64,000 bases of DNA from Pseudalkalibacillus decolorationis (GTDB taxonomy: Bacteria > Bacillota > Bacilli > Bacillales > Fictibacillaceae): NCBI RefSeq assembly GCF_024609785.1, contig NZ_JANHJQ010000004.1, forward strand, positions 1-64,000, in the 5' to 3' direction. A program made the position numbers and the translations under genes. Under the pieces are notes generated by a model. The model made no database searches, had not been told where the DNA came from, and worked only from the letters and a program-made list of their open reading frames with translations. This document shows, piece after piece, positions 1-9,429 of the stretch (position 1 is the first letter of the stretch; each line of letters begins with the position of its first letter).

Positions 1-182
1 TCCCGTATATAAGTTTTCGGGGCTCCATCCCTTCAGCCATTTGGTTTTCGGCCCACTGTCTTGCTGTCTACGCTTAAAGATAGGAGTTACCTCCAACCCT
101 CCAAGACTCGCTACAGGTGAATGGCTAGTTCTTACCTGATGGGGTTCCCACCCATTATGGAATATCACCTATGCTCGGACGC
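1..182 (-). mobile_element. Group II intron, 5' part (domain I), cut by window edge
   Basis: Read on the minus strand, the segment starts GAGCGTCCGAGCATAGGTG and continues through a GGGTGGGAACCCC hairpin, TAAGAACTAGCC, a GGAGGTAACTCC hairpin and CAGTGGGCCGAAAACC. This spacing resembles the first 200 nt of bacterial group II introns (5' GUGYG, then a CCG-GCAU-GGUG element and a GGGUG-GA-CCC hairpin). No reverse transcriptase is visible because the window ends at position 1. The second intron base would be A instead of the usual U. The upstream exon is repeat family C DNA behind prmC. Recognition rests on remembered family patterns, not on a search. Confidence 0.6.
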
Positions 183-201
183 TCTATACTTTCTTACCTT
201 T

Positions 202-300
202 TAAAGAAAACTTGGCTAGCACCAAGCCTTAGCGCAGGCGATCGCCTTAGTTGCGCTTATACTATAGAAAGTATTTTTTATACTTTCTTAACGTGTGAAA
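202..300 (+). repeat. Interspersed repeat family C, copy 1
   Basis: It begins TAAAGAAAACTTGGCTAGC and ends TATACTTTCTTAACGTGTG. It contains a CTTGGCTAGCACCAAG-like hairpin, a GCGATCGC core and a terminal hairpin from AAGTAT/ATACTT. The same sequence recurs near 44.1 kb and 63.1 kb with few changes. Its right end overlaps the 3' end of prmC and supplies the last residues and stop codon of that protein. Confidence 0.85.
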
Positions 301-1159
301 TAAATGCGGTTACAATTCTATCTTTTCCGTTAATATCCTTGATGATCTCAACCTTAGCACGGGGTCCGAACGTCTCTCTCAACCTATCGCCAACGGTCTG
401 CGCCTGATCATAACCTACTTCAAATGCAATGAACGCTTTTTCAGCGATTACAGAAGGAATTTCCTCTATCAGTCTATTGTAAAAAAGGTAGCCATCCTCA
501 CCGCCAACGAGCGCCCTCACCGGTTCATGCTCTCGAACGATGGACGATAAAGCCTCAATATCCGCTTCTGGAATGTAGGGTGGGTTTGACACGATCACAT
601 CAAAATGTTCAGTACCGGACTGAAACGGCTGAAGAAGATCGCCATGGATGAAGCGAACATCGGCCTGCAGACTTCTGCTGTTTTCAGTGGCAACTTGTAA
701 GGAAGAAAGGGCGATATCGACACCTGTTACTTGGAGTTTTGGATTTTCAAGCTTTAGCGTTACTGCGATTGCCCCACTGCCTGTCCCGATATCAACTACG
801 TTTAACGTTTGGTCAGCCGCAAAATAATCCTTGATACGTTCCAGGACAGCAAGTACGAGCTCTTCAGTTTCAGGACGCGGGATCAGCACCTCGGGATTCA
901 CAGTAAATTTTCGCCCGTAAAACTCCTCTGCGCCAATAATGTATTGGACCGGAACTCCATTAGCATGTTGTTCGATCATTTGTTTAAAAGCGTTTATTTC
1001 GGATTCTGTTAAAAGACGATCCAGCTTTGAAAGTAGCTCACTGCGTTTCATATCGAGGACATCGCCAAGCAAAAGCTCACCAGCCCTCGCTTCCTTTCCC
1101 TCTTTCGTTAAAAAAGAAGAAGCCCAGCTCAGGGCTTCGCTCACCTTCATCCTATTCAT
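278..1159 (-). CDS. prmC: Release factor glutamine methyltransferase PrmC
   Basis: S-adenosylmethionine-dependent N5-methylation of the glutamine in the GGQ motif of class I release factors, in the cytoplasm. The 293-residue protein has an N-terminal helical domain, the SAM-binding motif VVDIGTGSGAIA near residues 121-132 and the substrate-binding NPPY at 192-195, which is diagnostic of the HemK/PrmC family. The ATG overlaps the prfA stop codon by one base (TAATG), so translation is probably coupled to that of its own substrate. The C-terminal residues HVKKV and the stop codon lie in the end of a family C repeat, so the normal tail may have been replaced; the catalytic core is intact. Confidence 0.97.
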   Translation of the reverse strand: MNRMKVSEALSWASSFLTKEGKEARAGELLLGDVLDMKRSELLSKLDRLLTESEINAFKQMIEQHANGVPVQYIIGAEEFYGRKFTVNPEVLIPRPETEELVLAVLERIKDYFAADQTLNVVDIGTGSGAIAVTLKLENPKLQVTGVDIALSSLQVATENSRSLQADVRFIHGDLLQPFQSGTEHFDVIVSNPPYIPEADIEALSSIVREHEPVRALVGGEDGYLFYNRLIEEIPSVIAEKAFIAFEVGYDQAQTVGDRLRETFGPRAKVEIIKDINGKDRIVTAFISHVKKV

Positions 1160-2226
1160 TAAGCATCTTCCCTCATTGCACTTGTCTGTTCTTCTAAAAT
1201 CAACGCTTCAATAATCTCTTCAACTTTTCCCTGAAGGATTTGGTCAAGCTTTTGAATCGTTAATCCAATCCGGTGATCCGTTACGCGATTTTGTGGAAAG
1301 TTATACGTACGAATTCGCTCGGACCGGTCCCCTGTACCAATCGCTGACTTACGGTTGGCTGCGTATTCATCTATCGCTTCCTGCCGAAACTTATCATAAA
1401 TACGAGCACGCAATACTTTCATTGCTTTATCTTTGTTCTTAATCTGTGACTTCTCATCCTGACATGAGACAACGGTACCTGTTGGTACGTGCGTTAAACG
1501 GACAGCTGACATTGTTGTGTTAACGCTTTGTCCCCCTGGTCCACTAGATGCAAACGTGTCGACACGAATATCTTTTTCGTGAATATCTACTTCAACCTCT
1601 TCTGCTTCTGGTAACACGGCAACAGTAGCCGTTGAAGTATGGATACGTCCACCTGATTCTGTGGATGGAACCCGTTGAACCCGGTGTGCACCATTTTCGT
1701 ATTTAAGCTTCGAATAAGCACCCTGTCCATTGACCATAAAAATAATTTCCTTGTATCCGCCAAGCTCCGTATAGCTTGCTTCAATAATTTCAGACTTCCA
1801 ACCCTGAACCTCGGCATAACGGCTATACATTTTGTAAAGATCTGCAGCAAACAACGCTGCCTCGTCCCCACCTGCTGCACCGCGTACTTCAATAATAACG
1901 TTCTTGTCATCATTCGGATCTTTTGGAAGAAGTAAGACTCTCAATCGTTGCTCGAGTTCTTCATGGCGGGCCTTTAATTCTGACAGTTCCATTTTAACCA
2001 TTTCACGCATCTCTGCATCGAGTTTCTCCTCAAGCATTTGTTCTGCACCTTCACGTTCTTCGCTCACTTCTTTATATTCCCGGTACGTTGTTACGGTATC
2101 CTCGATGCCTGATTGTTCCTTCGAATACTCACGCAGTTTCTTCGTATCACTGATAACATCTGGATCACTCAGCAATTGGTTCAATTTCTCATAACGATCT
2201 TCTATCGACTGTAAACGTTCTAACAC
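1159..2226 (-). CDS. prfA: Peptide chain release factor 1
   Basis: RF1 recognises UAA and UAG at the ribosomal A site and triggers peptide release. The 355-residue protein has the usual coiled N-terminal domain, the anticodon-like tripeptide PST at 187-189 (PAT or PST in RF1, SPF in RF2) and the catalytic GGQ at 231-233 in the context [10 protein letters not shown]. It is first in a two-gene operon with prmC, which modifies it. A good sigma-A promoter lies about 120 bp upstream. Confidence 0.98.
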   Translation of the reverse strand: MLERLQSIEDRYEKLNQLLSDPDVISDTKKLREYSKEQSGIEDTVTTYREYKEVSEEREGAEQMLEEKLDAEMREMVKMELSELKARHEELEQRLRVLLLPKDPNDDKNVIIEVRGAAGGDEAALFAADLYKMYSRYAEVQGWKSEIIEASYTELGGYKEIIFMVNGQGAYSKLKYENGAHRVQRVPSTESGGRIHTSTATVAVLPEAEEVEVDIHEKDIRVDTFASSGPGGQSVNTTMSAVRLTHVPTGTVVSCQDEKSQIKNKDKAMKVLRARIYDKFRQEAIDEYAANRKSAIGTGDRSERIRTYNFPQNRVTDHRIGLTIQKLDQILQGKVEEIIEALILEEQTSAMREDA

Positions 2227-2344
2227 ACCAGCTCACCATCCCACATAATGTTCATGCCTTTTCATTTATATTCAAGTTTAAGCGATAACACCAAGTCGAT
2301 GTCCCGCAATCATGTTCTGAAAGAAAGAGTTGCTTAACATTCAT

Positions 2345-2373
2345 ATTATAGTATACGTCTACAAGACCGTCAA
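2345..2373 (-). promoter_or_regulatory. Sigma-A promoter of prfA-prmC
   Basis: On the minus strand TTGACG is followed by a 17-nt spacer and a perfect TATAAT. It points into prfA, leaving a leader of about 110 nt. This is among the best vegetative promoter matches in the window. Confidence 0.75.
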
Positions 2374-2439
2374 AGGCATTCATGAAGTGAAAGTGAAGAA
2401 ATACTGTTTATAGAGGTTGTTCAAAGAGTAGCGGAGGAA

Positions 2440-2769
2440 TTAGATTTTTGCATTTTCCTTTATTCTTGCGTAGTCACTCCTACTTTGATTCATACGAATT
2501 TCAGCTGTTAACGATTCAATTACGGTTTTTTCATCGGTTACAATACTAAACACATAGGAGGATGTTGCAAAGTGTCCAAAAAACTGTGTACAGCCTTCAA
2601 ATCGTCGTTTTTCCGCAGAAGTTCCTGTCGGTTGATAAGGGACAATAAAGTTTCCCATCTCTTCATAAATAGGATCAAGTGGTTCGGTTTGGAGTCGTTT
2701 TATTAAGGCTGGGATATTTTCAGGTTCAGTAGTGCTCCATTCCAGCCCGTTCGCATCAATGTATAACAT
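2440..2769 (-). CDS. Hypothetical protein, 109 aa
   Basis: No family recognised. The sequence is soluble, with no signal peptide or membrane segment, and begins MLYIDANGLEW. It carries an acidic-aromatic middle part (PIYEEMGNFIVPYQPTG) and a C-terminal part rich in Glu, Arg and Ser. An AAAGGGG ribosome binding site stands about 10 nt before the ATG. It is divergent from the CoA-disulfide reductase gene with about 140 bp between the starts. There is no good match to the genes found here in B. subtilis. Codon use looks native. A real gene is likely; the function is unknown. Confidence 0.6.
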   Translation of the reverse strand: MLYIDANGLEWSTTEPENIPALIKRLQTEPLDPIYEEMGNFIVPYQPTGTSAEKRRFEGCTQFFGHFATSSYVFSIVTDEKTVIESLTAEIRMNQSRSDYARIKENAKI

Positions 2770-2909
2770 ATGTACAAAAACCCCTTTCTTCTTGTATGTT
2801 TCGAAAGGTAAACCGCGTTCTTGAGTGTATAATAAAAGAAGTCAGCTAAAGCAATACTGTTAATAGAGGAGTTTTCCAAAAGAACTTTATGATTATAAAA
2901 GGAGCCGTG

Positions 2910-4247
2910 ATGATTATGCGCTATGTGATTATTGGTGGGGATGCTGCAGGAATGAGTGCGGCGATGCAAATTGTTCGCAATGAACCGAATGCTCAACTTT
3001 TAACACTTGAAAAAGGCGGGATATACTCTTATGGGCAATGCGGGCTTCCGTATGTGATCAGTGGAGTAATTCCTGAAGCAGAAGATCTGATTGCGCGGGA
3101 TGTTGAAACATTTCGTGAAAAATACGGCATTGATGCAAAGACATATCATGAGGTTGAACAGGTTGATATCGAAAAGAAAACGGTACATGGGACCCATTTA
3201 GAGACCGGAGAAGATTTTACATATGAGTATGACCGCCTACTGGTAGCAACAGGAGTACGACCTGTCATGCCCGATTGGGAGGGGATTGATTTACCTGGTG
3301 TCCATTCATTGAAAACGATTCCTGATGCAAAAGCGATCATGGATGACCTTAATCACGATGTGAAACAAGTAACCATTATCGGAGGCGGCTATATTGGTCT
3401 TGAGATGGCTGAAAGTTTTGTTCATGCTGGGAAGTCCGTTCGAATGATTGAGCGAAATGAACAACTGGCGAAGATATTCGATCAAGACATGGCGTCTTAT
3501 ATTCACGATGAAGCGAAGAATTACGGGATTGAGCTTTGTTTCAATGAACAGGTAGAGGGATTTGAGGGTGATGAGCGAGTCGAAGCTGTTATTACCGATC
3601 AGAAGAAGTATCCAACCGATCTTGTGCTTGTAGCAATTGGTGTCACACCGAATACTGAGTTTCTTGAAAAAACGCCTGTACTGCGAAACGAACGTGGCGC
3701 TGTTGTTGTGAATGCCTATATGCAGACGAATGTCGAGGATGTCTATGCTGCTGGGGATTGTGCGACACATTACCATCGCGTTAAGAGAATTAATGACCAT
3801 ATTCCACTCGGCACGACTGCCAATAAGCAAGGACGAATTGCTGGTCAAAACATGATCGATCAGGCTAAGGTATTTCGCGGTATTCTTGGTACTTCCGTCA
3901 TCAAGTTTATGGATCTGACACTTGGCAGGACAGGGCTTTCAGAAAGAGAAGCAAAAGCATTGAACATCCCATACGACACGATAAAAACAGAGACGAAAGA
4001 CATTGCGGGTTATTATCCTGGTGCAGAAAAATTACATGTAAAGCTTTTATATAATACAGAGAATCAGCGTGTTCTTGGCGGTCAATTTATCGGAAAGCAT
4101 GGTGTGGACAAACGGGTCGATGTGTTAGCAATGGCGCTTTTTCATAAAATGACCTTACATGACCTTGAGGACCTCGACCTTAGCTATGCCCCACCGTATA
4201 ACGGGGTTTGGGATCCAATTCAGCAAGCAGCAAGACGAACGAAGTAA
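2910..4247 (+). CDS. cdr: CoA-disulfide reductase (FAD/NAD(P)H pyridine nucleotide-disulfide oxidoreductase)
   Basis: Predicted to reduce CoA disulfide with NAD(P)H and so keep the thiol pool reduced. The N-terminal FAD motif [13 protein letters not shown] is followed by [12 protein letters not shown], whose single redox cysteine is typical of the CoADR/NADH-oxidase group. A second dinucleotide motif, [14 protein letters not shown], lies near residue 155, then the FAD-binding [10 protein letters not shown], and a C-terminal dimerisation domain. Length is about 445 residues, with no rhodanese extension. AAAGGAG at 2898-2904 supports ATG 2910 (5-nt spacer) or ATG 2916 (11 nt); an upstream in-frame ATG at 2889 precedes this site and is unlikely. 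NADH oxidase or persulfide reductase activity is possible in this family. Confidence 0.85.
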   Translation: MIMRYVIIGGDAAGMSAAMQIVRNEPNAQLLTLEKGGIYSYGQCGLPYVISGVIPEAEDLIARDVETFREKYGIDAKTYHEVEQVDIEKKTVHGTHLETGEDFTYEYDRLLVATGVRPVMPDWEGIDLPGVHSLKTIPDAKAIMDDLNHDVKQVTIIGGGYIGLEMAESFVHAGKSVRMIERNEQLAKIFDQDMASYIHDEAKNYGIELCFNEQVEGFEGDERVEAVITDQKKYPTDLVLVAIGVTPNTEFLEKTPVLRNERGAVVVNAYMQTNVEDVYAAGDCATHYHRVKRINDHIPLGTTANKQGRIAGQNMIDQAKVFRGILGTSVIKFMDLTLGRTGLSEREAKALNIPYDTIKTETKDIAGYYPGAEKLHVKLLYNTENQRVLGGQFIGKHGVDKRVDVLAMALFHKMTLHDLEDLDLSYAPPYNGVWDPIQQAARRTK

Positions 4248-4344
4248 GTTATTCTCTATGATGGATTGTGAAATTGAAAAACTGATGAAGTTGAGATGAA
4301 GCACAGGTTGTAGATTTGAAGTTAGATTCCTATCCACTGAATTT

Positions 4345-4464
4345 GGAGATGGACCTGTATTTTCGGAGTTACGATCGTATTTTTGGAGTTACGACCGTAT
4401 TTTCGGTGTTGGACCTGTAAATCTGAAGTTAGACCTATATTTTCGGAGTTACGACCATAGTATC
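4345..4464. repeat. 20-bp phased degenerate array (GGAGTTACGACCGTATTTTC unit)
   Basis: Six units start at 4345, 4365, 4385, 4405, 4425 and 4445, an exact 20-bp phase. The consensus is GGAGTTACGACCGTATTTTC, with units diverging at several positions. It fills part of the 410-bp gap between the cdr gene and the lipoprotein gene. The rest of the gap (4465-4657) shows no gene or clear signal. Confidence 0.85.
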
Positions 4465-4657
4465 TCTCCTCTAGAATACAAATTAAAGACAAAACGGACA
4501 AATTCTGCTTTGATCTTATCATTTTTAATGAGTTTTTAAACTTTCACTTCTTCCCTAAGACCTAAAAAAGGGAACTTAGACTCTCTCTCCGCCAACATTT
4601 AGTTGAAAAAACGTTGATTTGGAGATCAAGCCTAATCCCTAATTGTCTAAACCTTAA

Positions 4658-5125
4658 CTATCGGTTATCTAATCGAACATGCAGATCATATCGCGGTACG
4701 GAGGTAGCAACAGCCTGTTCAATTTTGTCACGAAGCTCTTTTTGTTCTGCTTTCGTGTAGCCACGGGGGACATTCACATGGACCCAAGCATTGTTTCCGT
4801 TAATAGTAACGAATTGTGGCATTATACCACTGGCGTCCTTTGCAGCTTCGCGAATTTTATCTTGATCATCACTGATCGTAAACCGTTTAGAGGTCAAATT
4901 TCGATAGCTGTTTGGGTTTTGGTTCGTGTCATACATATTGCTACGATCTTGTCCCTGGTTCGTCATGTGATAGTTAATAATCCCATGCCCGATTAGTGGA
5001 TTTTTATCTTCTTTCGTTTCATATGCAGAGGGTTCCCTGCTGGAAATATCTTCTGTAGTGGGAGACTCCATAGGTGAACAAGCAGCCAAAAGTGAAACCG
5101 CACTTAAGAAAATAGCTTTTTTCAT
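4658..5125 (-). CDS. YhcN/YlaJ-family sporulation lipoprotein
   Basis: The protein of about 155 residues starts MKKAIFLSAVSLLAAC, a lipoprotein signal peptide with lipobox LAAC and acylated Cys16. The mature part has the YhcN/YlaJ-type domain: TSKRFTISDDQDKIREAA, then QFVTINGNNAWVHVNV and a Lys/Glu-rich helix before VPRYDLHVRLDN. Family members are membrane-anchored proteins of spores. GGGGGTG lies 7 nt before this ATG. An in-frame upstream ATG would add MLIVRGCQS and disrupt the signal peptide, so the shorter start is preferred. It is monocistronic, with the same direction as tdk. Confidence 0.82.
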   Translation of the reverse strand: MKKAIFLSAVSLLAACSPMESPTTEDISSREPSAYETKEDKNPLIGHGIINYHMTNQGQDRSNMYDTNQNPNSYRNLTSKRFTISDDQDKIREAAKDASGIMPQFVTINGNNAWVHVNVPRGYTKAEQKELRDKIEQAVATSVPRYDLHVRLDNR

Positions 5126-5294
5126 TGATTGACACCCCCGTACAATTAGCATAACCTGTCACGTTTTAAACTATACGAGGGTTACTGGGGTTCAGGTACT
5201 CACTTGAATCCTTATCTCCAAATGGTTTTGTGGTGGGTGTCAAGCAGAGAAACATAAAGGACCAGAAACCAACGCTCGGTTCTGACCCTTCAAG

Positions 5295-5912
5295 TTAATA
5301 TGTTGTATTCGTTTGTTCTTTCGTGTTGAGGTTCGGATGTTCTGGTACTTCATGGCAATGTCTACATCTTGGTTCGTATGATTCCGAAGCACCAACCATG
5401 ATAATTGGGTCGTTGTAGGATGCTGGGTTTCCATTAATTAATCTTTGTGTCCGACTTGCAGGGCTGCCGCATACTAGACAAACAGCATGCAATTTAGTTA
5501 CACTTTCTGCTAATGCAAGCAATTCAGGGACCTGTCCAAATGGTTCTCCTCGAAAATCTTGGTCAAGACCCGCTGTTATAACGCGCTTACCTCGATCTGC
5601 CAGGTGCTGAATCACATTTATTATTCCATCGTCAAAAAACTGAACTTCATCGATCGCAACGACTTCTGTATCAAATGAAACAAGGTTTGAAATGTCTTGA
5701 GAGGACTTGACAGGTACTGCTAAAACCGATGTTCCATTATGTGAAACAACAGATTCTTTACTATACCGATTATCCATTAAAGGCTTAAAAACCTGAACCT
5801 TCTGTTTTCCAAACGTAGCACGTCGAACGCGTCGGATCAATTCCTCCGATTTCCCTGAAAACATACTTCCACAGATTAACTCGACCCAACCGTCCTTTTT
5901 CATTACATACAT
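5295..5912 (-). CDS. tdk: Thymidine kinase
   Basis: ATP-dependent phosphorylation of thymidine for pyrimidine salvage. The protein is about 205 residues. The P-loop [14 protein letters not shown] is near the N-terminus, the Walker B-like [10 protein letters not shown] follows, and four zinc cysteines sit in CLVCGSP and CRHCHE around the lasso domain, as in type II kinases. GGGAGAG about 7 nt before ATG 5912 fixes the start; an upstream GTG at 5930 overlaps the ribosome binding site. In B. subtilis tdk also lies next to rpmE and rho; here two family B repeats separate them. Confidence 0.95.
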   Translation of the reverse strand: MYVMKKDGWVELICGSMFSGKSEELIRRVRRATFGKQKVQVFKPLMDNRYSKESVVSHNGTSVLAVPVKSSQDISNLVSFDTEVVAIDEVQFFDDGIINVIQHLADRGKRVITAGLDQDFRGEPFGQVPELLALAESVTKLHAVCLVCGSPASRTQRLINGNPASYNDPIIMVGASESYEPRCRHCHEVPEHPNLNTKEQTNTTY

Positions 5913-5960
5913 GCCCGTCTCTCCCTTCACCAGTTACCGATCCTTCTATATGAAGTTTTC

Positions 5961-6292
5961 TTTGTTTCCGCTTTTCTATGATGTCTAACTTCAACGCCCA
6001 GGTATTCGAGGTCGCTTCGATTCTTCCTCAAACACATAAAGCGTGTTGTGTTCCAGAATCTCCAGCGCTTGCACTAAAGCATAAGTGCAACTAAGGTAAT
6101 CGCCTAAAAGCTTGGCGTTTACCAAGTTTTCTTTATCAAACCTGAACAGGGCGTTTCCGCTTTTCTATGATGTCTAGCTTCAACGCCCAGGTGTTCGAGG
6201 TCGCTTCGATTCTTCCTCAAACACATAAAGCGTGTTGTGTTCCAGAATCTCCAGCGCTCTTCACACCTGAACAGGGCGTTTCCGCTTTTCTA
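5961..6292 (-). repeat. Repeat family B, two tandem copies, the first carrying a family C insert
   Basis: Two copies run from ATGTCTAACTTCAACGCCCAG and ATGTCTAGCTTCAACGCCCAG through TCGAGGTCGCTTCGATTCTTCC to CTGAACAGGGCGTTTCCGCTTT. In the first copy the loop is expanded by a family C core (GCACTTAAG-like strand, GCGTTTACCAAGTTTTCTTTAT); in the second it is the short form. A further end fragment (GTTTCCGCTTTTCT) precedes them. They fill the tdk-rpmE gap. Confidence 0.85.
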
Positions 6293-6370
6293 TGTATTCT
6301 TTCTCTATTGTAACAAATCATAAGTGTAAATAATGAAGTGTTTATTGAACACTCACTTCTTTTAAAAGTA

Positions 6371-6406
6371 AAAAACAGGCAAGAGGGCGATCCCCTGCCT
6401 GTTTTG
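6371..6406 (-). terminator. Rho-independent terminator after rpmE
   Basis: AAAACAGGC pairs with GCCTGTTTT around a GAGGG/CCCC inner stem, giving a strong hairpin flanked by A and T runs in both directions. It lies 9 bp downstream of the rpmE stop codon. Confidence 0.85.
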
Positions 6407-6414
6407 AGACCTTA

Positions 6415-6615
6415 TTATTTAAGGTTGTATTTTTTCTTAAAGCGATCCACACGTCCACCAGCGTCTGCAAATTTCTGACGTCCTGTGTAGAACGGATGAC
6501 ATTCGGAACAAATTTCAACGCGAATATTTTCTTTTACTGAACCTGTTTCGAATTCATTTCCGCAGGCACAAGTAACTTTCGCTAATTTATAATTTGGATG
6601 GATTGCTTGTTTCAT
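6415..6615 (-). CDS. rpmE: Ribosomal protein bL31 (zinc-binding form)
   Basis: The 66-residue large-subunit protein starts MKQAIHPNY. Cysteines at 16, 18, 37 and 40 (CACG and [10 protein letters not shown]) make it the C+ zinc-binding paralogue, the form used when zinc is sufficient; the C- paralogue YtiA would be elsewhere. It sits between rho and tdk as in B. subtilis, with its own promoter and terminator. Confidence 0.97.
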   Translation of the reverse strand: MKQAIHPNYKLAKVTCACGNEFETGSVKENIRVEICSECHPFYTGRQKFADAGGRVDRFKKKYNLK

Positions 6616-6676
6616 CCTTATTCATCTCCTTCTGCCCTGAACCCTTTAGGAACAGAGTTATTTACGCACATGATGT

Positions 6677-6705
6677 AGTATATCAAGATTTACTACAAAT
6701 TTCAA
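6677..6705 (-). promoter_or_regulatory. Sigma-A promoter of rpmE
   Basis: On the minus strand TTGAAA, a 17-nt spacer and TATACT precede rpmE by about 60 bp. The hexamers overlap the region just after the rho stop codon, so rpmE can be expressed independently of rho. Confidence 0.65.
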
Positions 6706-6710
6706 CACCC

Positions 6711-7991
6711 TTATTTAACAGTCATTTTCCGATTTTGTCCAGTACGTTCTTTTTCAAACATATCGAAAAACTCTTGATTCGTTTTTGTTTTCTTGATTCG
6801 TCTCATAAAATGATCTGCAAAATCGTAGGAGTCATCCATTGTTTTTCGGATTGCCCAAAGATGTTCAAGATGCTCTTTCGGAATAAGCATTTCTTCTTTT
6901 CTCGTTCCGGAACGACGGATATCGATTGCAGGGAAAATTCTGCGCTCTGCAAGTTTGCGGTCGAGGTGTAACTCTTGGTTACCTGTTCCCTTAAACTCTT
7001 CATAGATGACATCATCCATACGAGAACCGGTGTCGACAAGGGCTGTTGCCAGAATTGTTAAGCTGCCCCCATCTTCAATGTTACGTGCAGCACCAAAGAA
7101 ACGCTTTGGTTTATGGAACGCTGCAGGATCGATACCTCCAGATAACGTTCTTCCACTTGGAGGAATTACAAGGTTATAAGCACGAGCAAGCCGAGTAATA
7201 CTGTCCATCAAAATAACGACATCTTTCTTGTGCTCAACAAGTCGCATCGCACGCTCAAGAACGAGTTCTGCAACTTTTATGTGGTTTTCAGGCACTTCAT
7301 CGAACGTTGAACTTACTACATCACCGTTTACCGATCGTTCAATATCCGTTACTTCCTCTGGTCGCTCATCGATTAACAGAACAATTAGCTCTGCTTCTGG
7401 ATGATTCGTTGATACACTGTGAGCAATTTCTTTTAATAACATTGTTTTACCAGCTTTAGGAGGTGCAACAATTAATCCACGCTGCCCAAACCCAACTGGT
7501 GCAATCATATCCATGATCCGAGTTGAAATGTTTTTCGAAGTCGTCTCAAGGGTCATTTTTTGCTCAGGATACAATGGAGTTAGAGCTGGGAAGTGGACGC
7601 GTTCTTTCGCAGTATCCGGGTCTTCACCGTTCACTGCTGCTACGTGTAATAACCCATAATACCGTTCGTTTTCCTTCGGAGGACGTACTTTCCCTGACAC
7701 TTTATCGCCATTTCTTAAATCAAAACGGCGAATTTGAGATGCGGAAATATAGATGTCCTCTGAACTTGGTGAATAGTTGATCGGTCGCAAAAATCCAAAT
7801 CCCTCAGAAGAAATGACTTCTAGAATTCCTTCCATAAATGAGAGATCTTCCTTTTCGGCTTGAGCTTTTAAAATCGCAAAAATCAGTTCCCGTTTCGTTA
7901 GTTTACTGTAGTATGAGACCTTAAACTCACGGGCCTTTTCATATAAATCTTTTAGTTTCATATTTTCTAATTGTGATAAATTTAATGACAT
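6711..7991 (-). CDS. rho: Transcription termination factor Rho
   Basis: Hexameric RNA-dependent ATPase that ends transcription of untranslated RNA. The 426-residue protein has the Rho N-terminal helical domain (residues 1-45), an OB-fold RNA-binding domain with EGFGFLRP at about 64-70, the Walker A APPKAGKT at 176-183 and Walker [17 protein letters not shown]. Length and motifs are normal. The preceding 200 bp (8000-8200) probably contain its promoter and leader, but I could not pick out a convincing box. Confidence 0.97.
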   Translation of the reverse strand: MSLNLSQLENMKLKDLYEKAREFKVSYYSKLTKRELIFAILKAQAEKEDLSFMEGILEVISSEGFGFLRPINYSPSSEDIYISASQIRRFDLRNGDKVSGKVRPPKENERYYGLLHVAAVNGEDPDTAKERVHFPALTPLYPEQKMTLETTSKNISTRIMDMIAPVGFGQRGLIVAPPKAGKTMLLKEIAHSVSTNHPEAELIVLLIDERPEEVTDIERSVNGDVVSSTFDEVPENHIKVAELVLERAMRLVEHKKDVVILMDSITRLARAYNLVIPPSGRTLSGGIDPAAFHKPKRFFGAARNIEDGGSLTILATALVDTGSRMDDVIYEEFKGTGNQELHLDRKLAERRIFPAIDIRRSGTRKEEMLIPKEHLEHLWAIRKTMDDSYDFADHFMRRIKKTKTNQEFFDMFEKERTGQNRKMTVK

Positions 7992-8425
7992 AGTACACCA
8001 CTCTTTTATTCAATTTAAATGAGAACCCTACTCGAAAAAAGGATTCGTGTTTTTTCTGAAGTTCTTTCACAATAGATCGTAATTCTTCACAAGTCATGCA
8101 AGGGACAATTCTACCTACATTTTTATTAAAAAGGAAGTCATTTACCGTTTCATCACTGTTGACCTAGGAACATGCCTTCGGAAGGAAAAATGTTGTATGA
8201 AGTGATTACAGAAGTAGAGTTTGTTGAAGCAAATCATAAAGCTACTCTTATTTTACCCAATTTCACATCAATTAATCAAGAAAAAAGAGGTTGGCCTATT
8301 AAGAGTATCTTCTTGACCCTATGCAGGCCATCCTCTTTTTATACTTTTCTAACGTATGAAAAATAGAATAAGTTCGTCTTCCCTATCGCCTTTTCAATAA
8401 AGCTCTAGCGTGCTCAATATACTTT
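7992..8425. other. Intergenic region rho-glpX
   Basis: 434 bp without a convincing gene. It holds the rho leader and a glpX terminator-like hairpin at 8284-8340, AAGAGGTTGGCCT pairing imperfectly with AGGCCATCCTCTT followed by T runs on both strands. A fragment of family C (TATACTTTTCTAACGTATG) lies at 8340-8360. A 64-codon frame at 8172-8366 ends inside that fragment and has no ribosome binding site. Confidence 0.6.
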
Positions 8426-9394
8426 TTATGGCTTGATTACAAGATTAGGCTTCTTCTTTAGACTATGCCGACCATCAATAAAGCGGACCGTACCTGATTT
8501 AGCCCTCATAACAACGGATTGAGTTGTTCCGGCTGTTCCTTTAAAGCGGACTCCTTTTAAAAGCTCACCGTCTGTTACACCGGTTGCCGCAAAAATAGCA
8601 TCTTCGCCTTTGACAAGATCGTTCATCATAAGCACACGACTCACATCAGAAATCCCCATCTTTTTGCAACGTGCGAGTTCCTTATCATCTTGAGGCAGCA
8701 GCTTTCCTTGAAGCTCACCGCCGAGACATTTGAGTGCTACAGCAGCCAAGACTCCTTCAGGGGCTCCGCCGCTTCCAAATAAAATATCCACTCCAGTATC
8801 TTCAAATGCGGTGTTAATAGCAGCAGCAACATCCCCGTCCTGAATTAATTTAATTCGGGCTCCTGTATCACGGATTTCTTCAACAATCTGCTCATGACGT
8901 TTTCGATCCAGTACCACTGCTACAATATCTTCGATGTCTTTATTTTTCGCTTGGGCCACTGCTTTTAGGTTGTCAATAATTGGAGCGTTAATGTCTACTT
9001 TACCAACAGATTCAGGACCAACTGCAATTTTCTCCATATACATGTCCGGTGCATGAAGGAGGTTGCCGTGATCTGCGACTGCTATGACTGCCAATGCATT
9101 CCATGTCCCACTGGCAACGATGTTCGTTCCTTCTAAAGGATCAACTGCAACATCGACACGAGGGCCAAATCCAGTCCCAAGCTTTTCGCCAATATAGAGC
9201 ATTGGTGCTTCATCCATTTCACCTTCTCCGATAACTACGGTTCCTTTCATCGGTACTGTATCGAAAACATCACGCATGGCAGATGTTGCTGCATCGTCCG
9301 CTTCTTCCTTACGACCTCTTCCCATCCATCGTGCAGATGCAAGAGCTGCAGCTTCTGTGACACGAACAAGTTCCATTGATAAACTTCTTTCCAT
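8426..9394 (-). CDS. glpX: Fructose-1,6-bisphosphatase class II
   Basis: Hydrolyses fructose 1,6-bisphosphate to fructose 6-phosphate in gluconeogenesis. The 322-residue protein shows the GlpX pattern [20 protein letters not shown], then AVDPLEGTN, and [18 protein letters not shown] precedes the ATG by 7-8 nt. It lies 35 bp behind murA in the same direction and is probably cotranscribed, as in B. subtilis (ywjI). Together with fsa and fbaA it makes this a sugar-phosphate neighbourhood. Confidence 0.95.
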   Translation of the reverse strand: MERSLSMELVRVTEAAALASARWMGRGRKEEADDAATSAMRDVFDTVPMKGTVVIGEGEMDEAPMLYIGEKLGTGFGPRVDVAVDPLEGTNIVASGTWNALAVIAVADHGNLLHAPDMYMEKIAVGPESVGKVDINAPIIDNLKAVAQAKNKDIEDIVAVVLDRKRHEQIVEEIRDTGARIKLIQDGDVAAAINTAFEDTGVDILFGSGGAPEGVLAAVALKCLGGELQGKLLPQDDKELARCKKMGISDVSRVLMMNDLVKGEDAIFAATGVTDGELLKGVRFKGTAGTTQSVVMRAKSGTVRFIDGRHSLKKKPNLVIKP

Positions 9395-9429
9395 ACCTTT
9401 CCCCTCCTACAGTAATTCTCTCTTAGCTA

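Noticed and set aside
4345-4464. CRISPR array
   Set aside because: 20-bp units have no unique spacers, and no cas genes are in the window; all phased arrays lack the repeat-spacer layout.
8172-8366. 64-codon plus-strand frame
   Set aside because: No ribosome binding site, ends in a repeat fragment, crosses a likely terminator hairpin.
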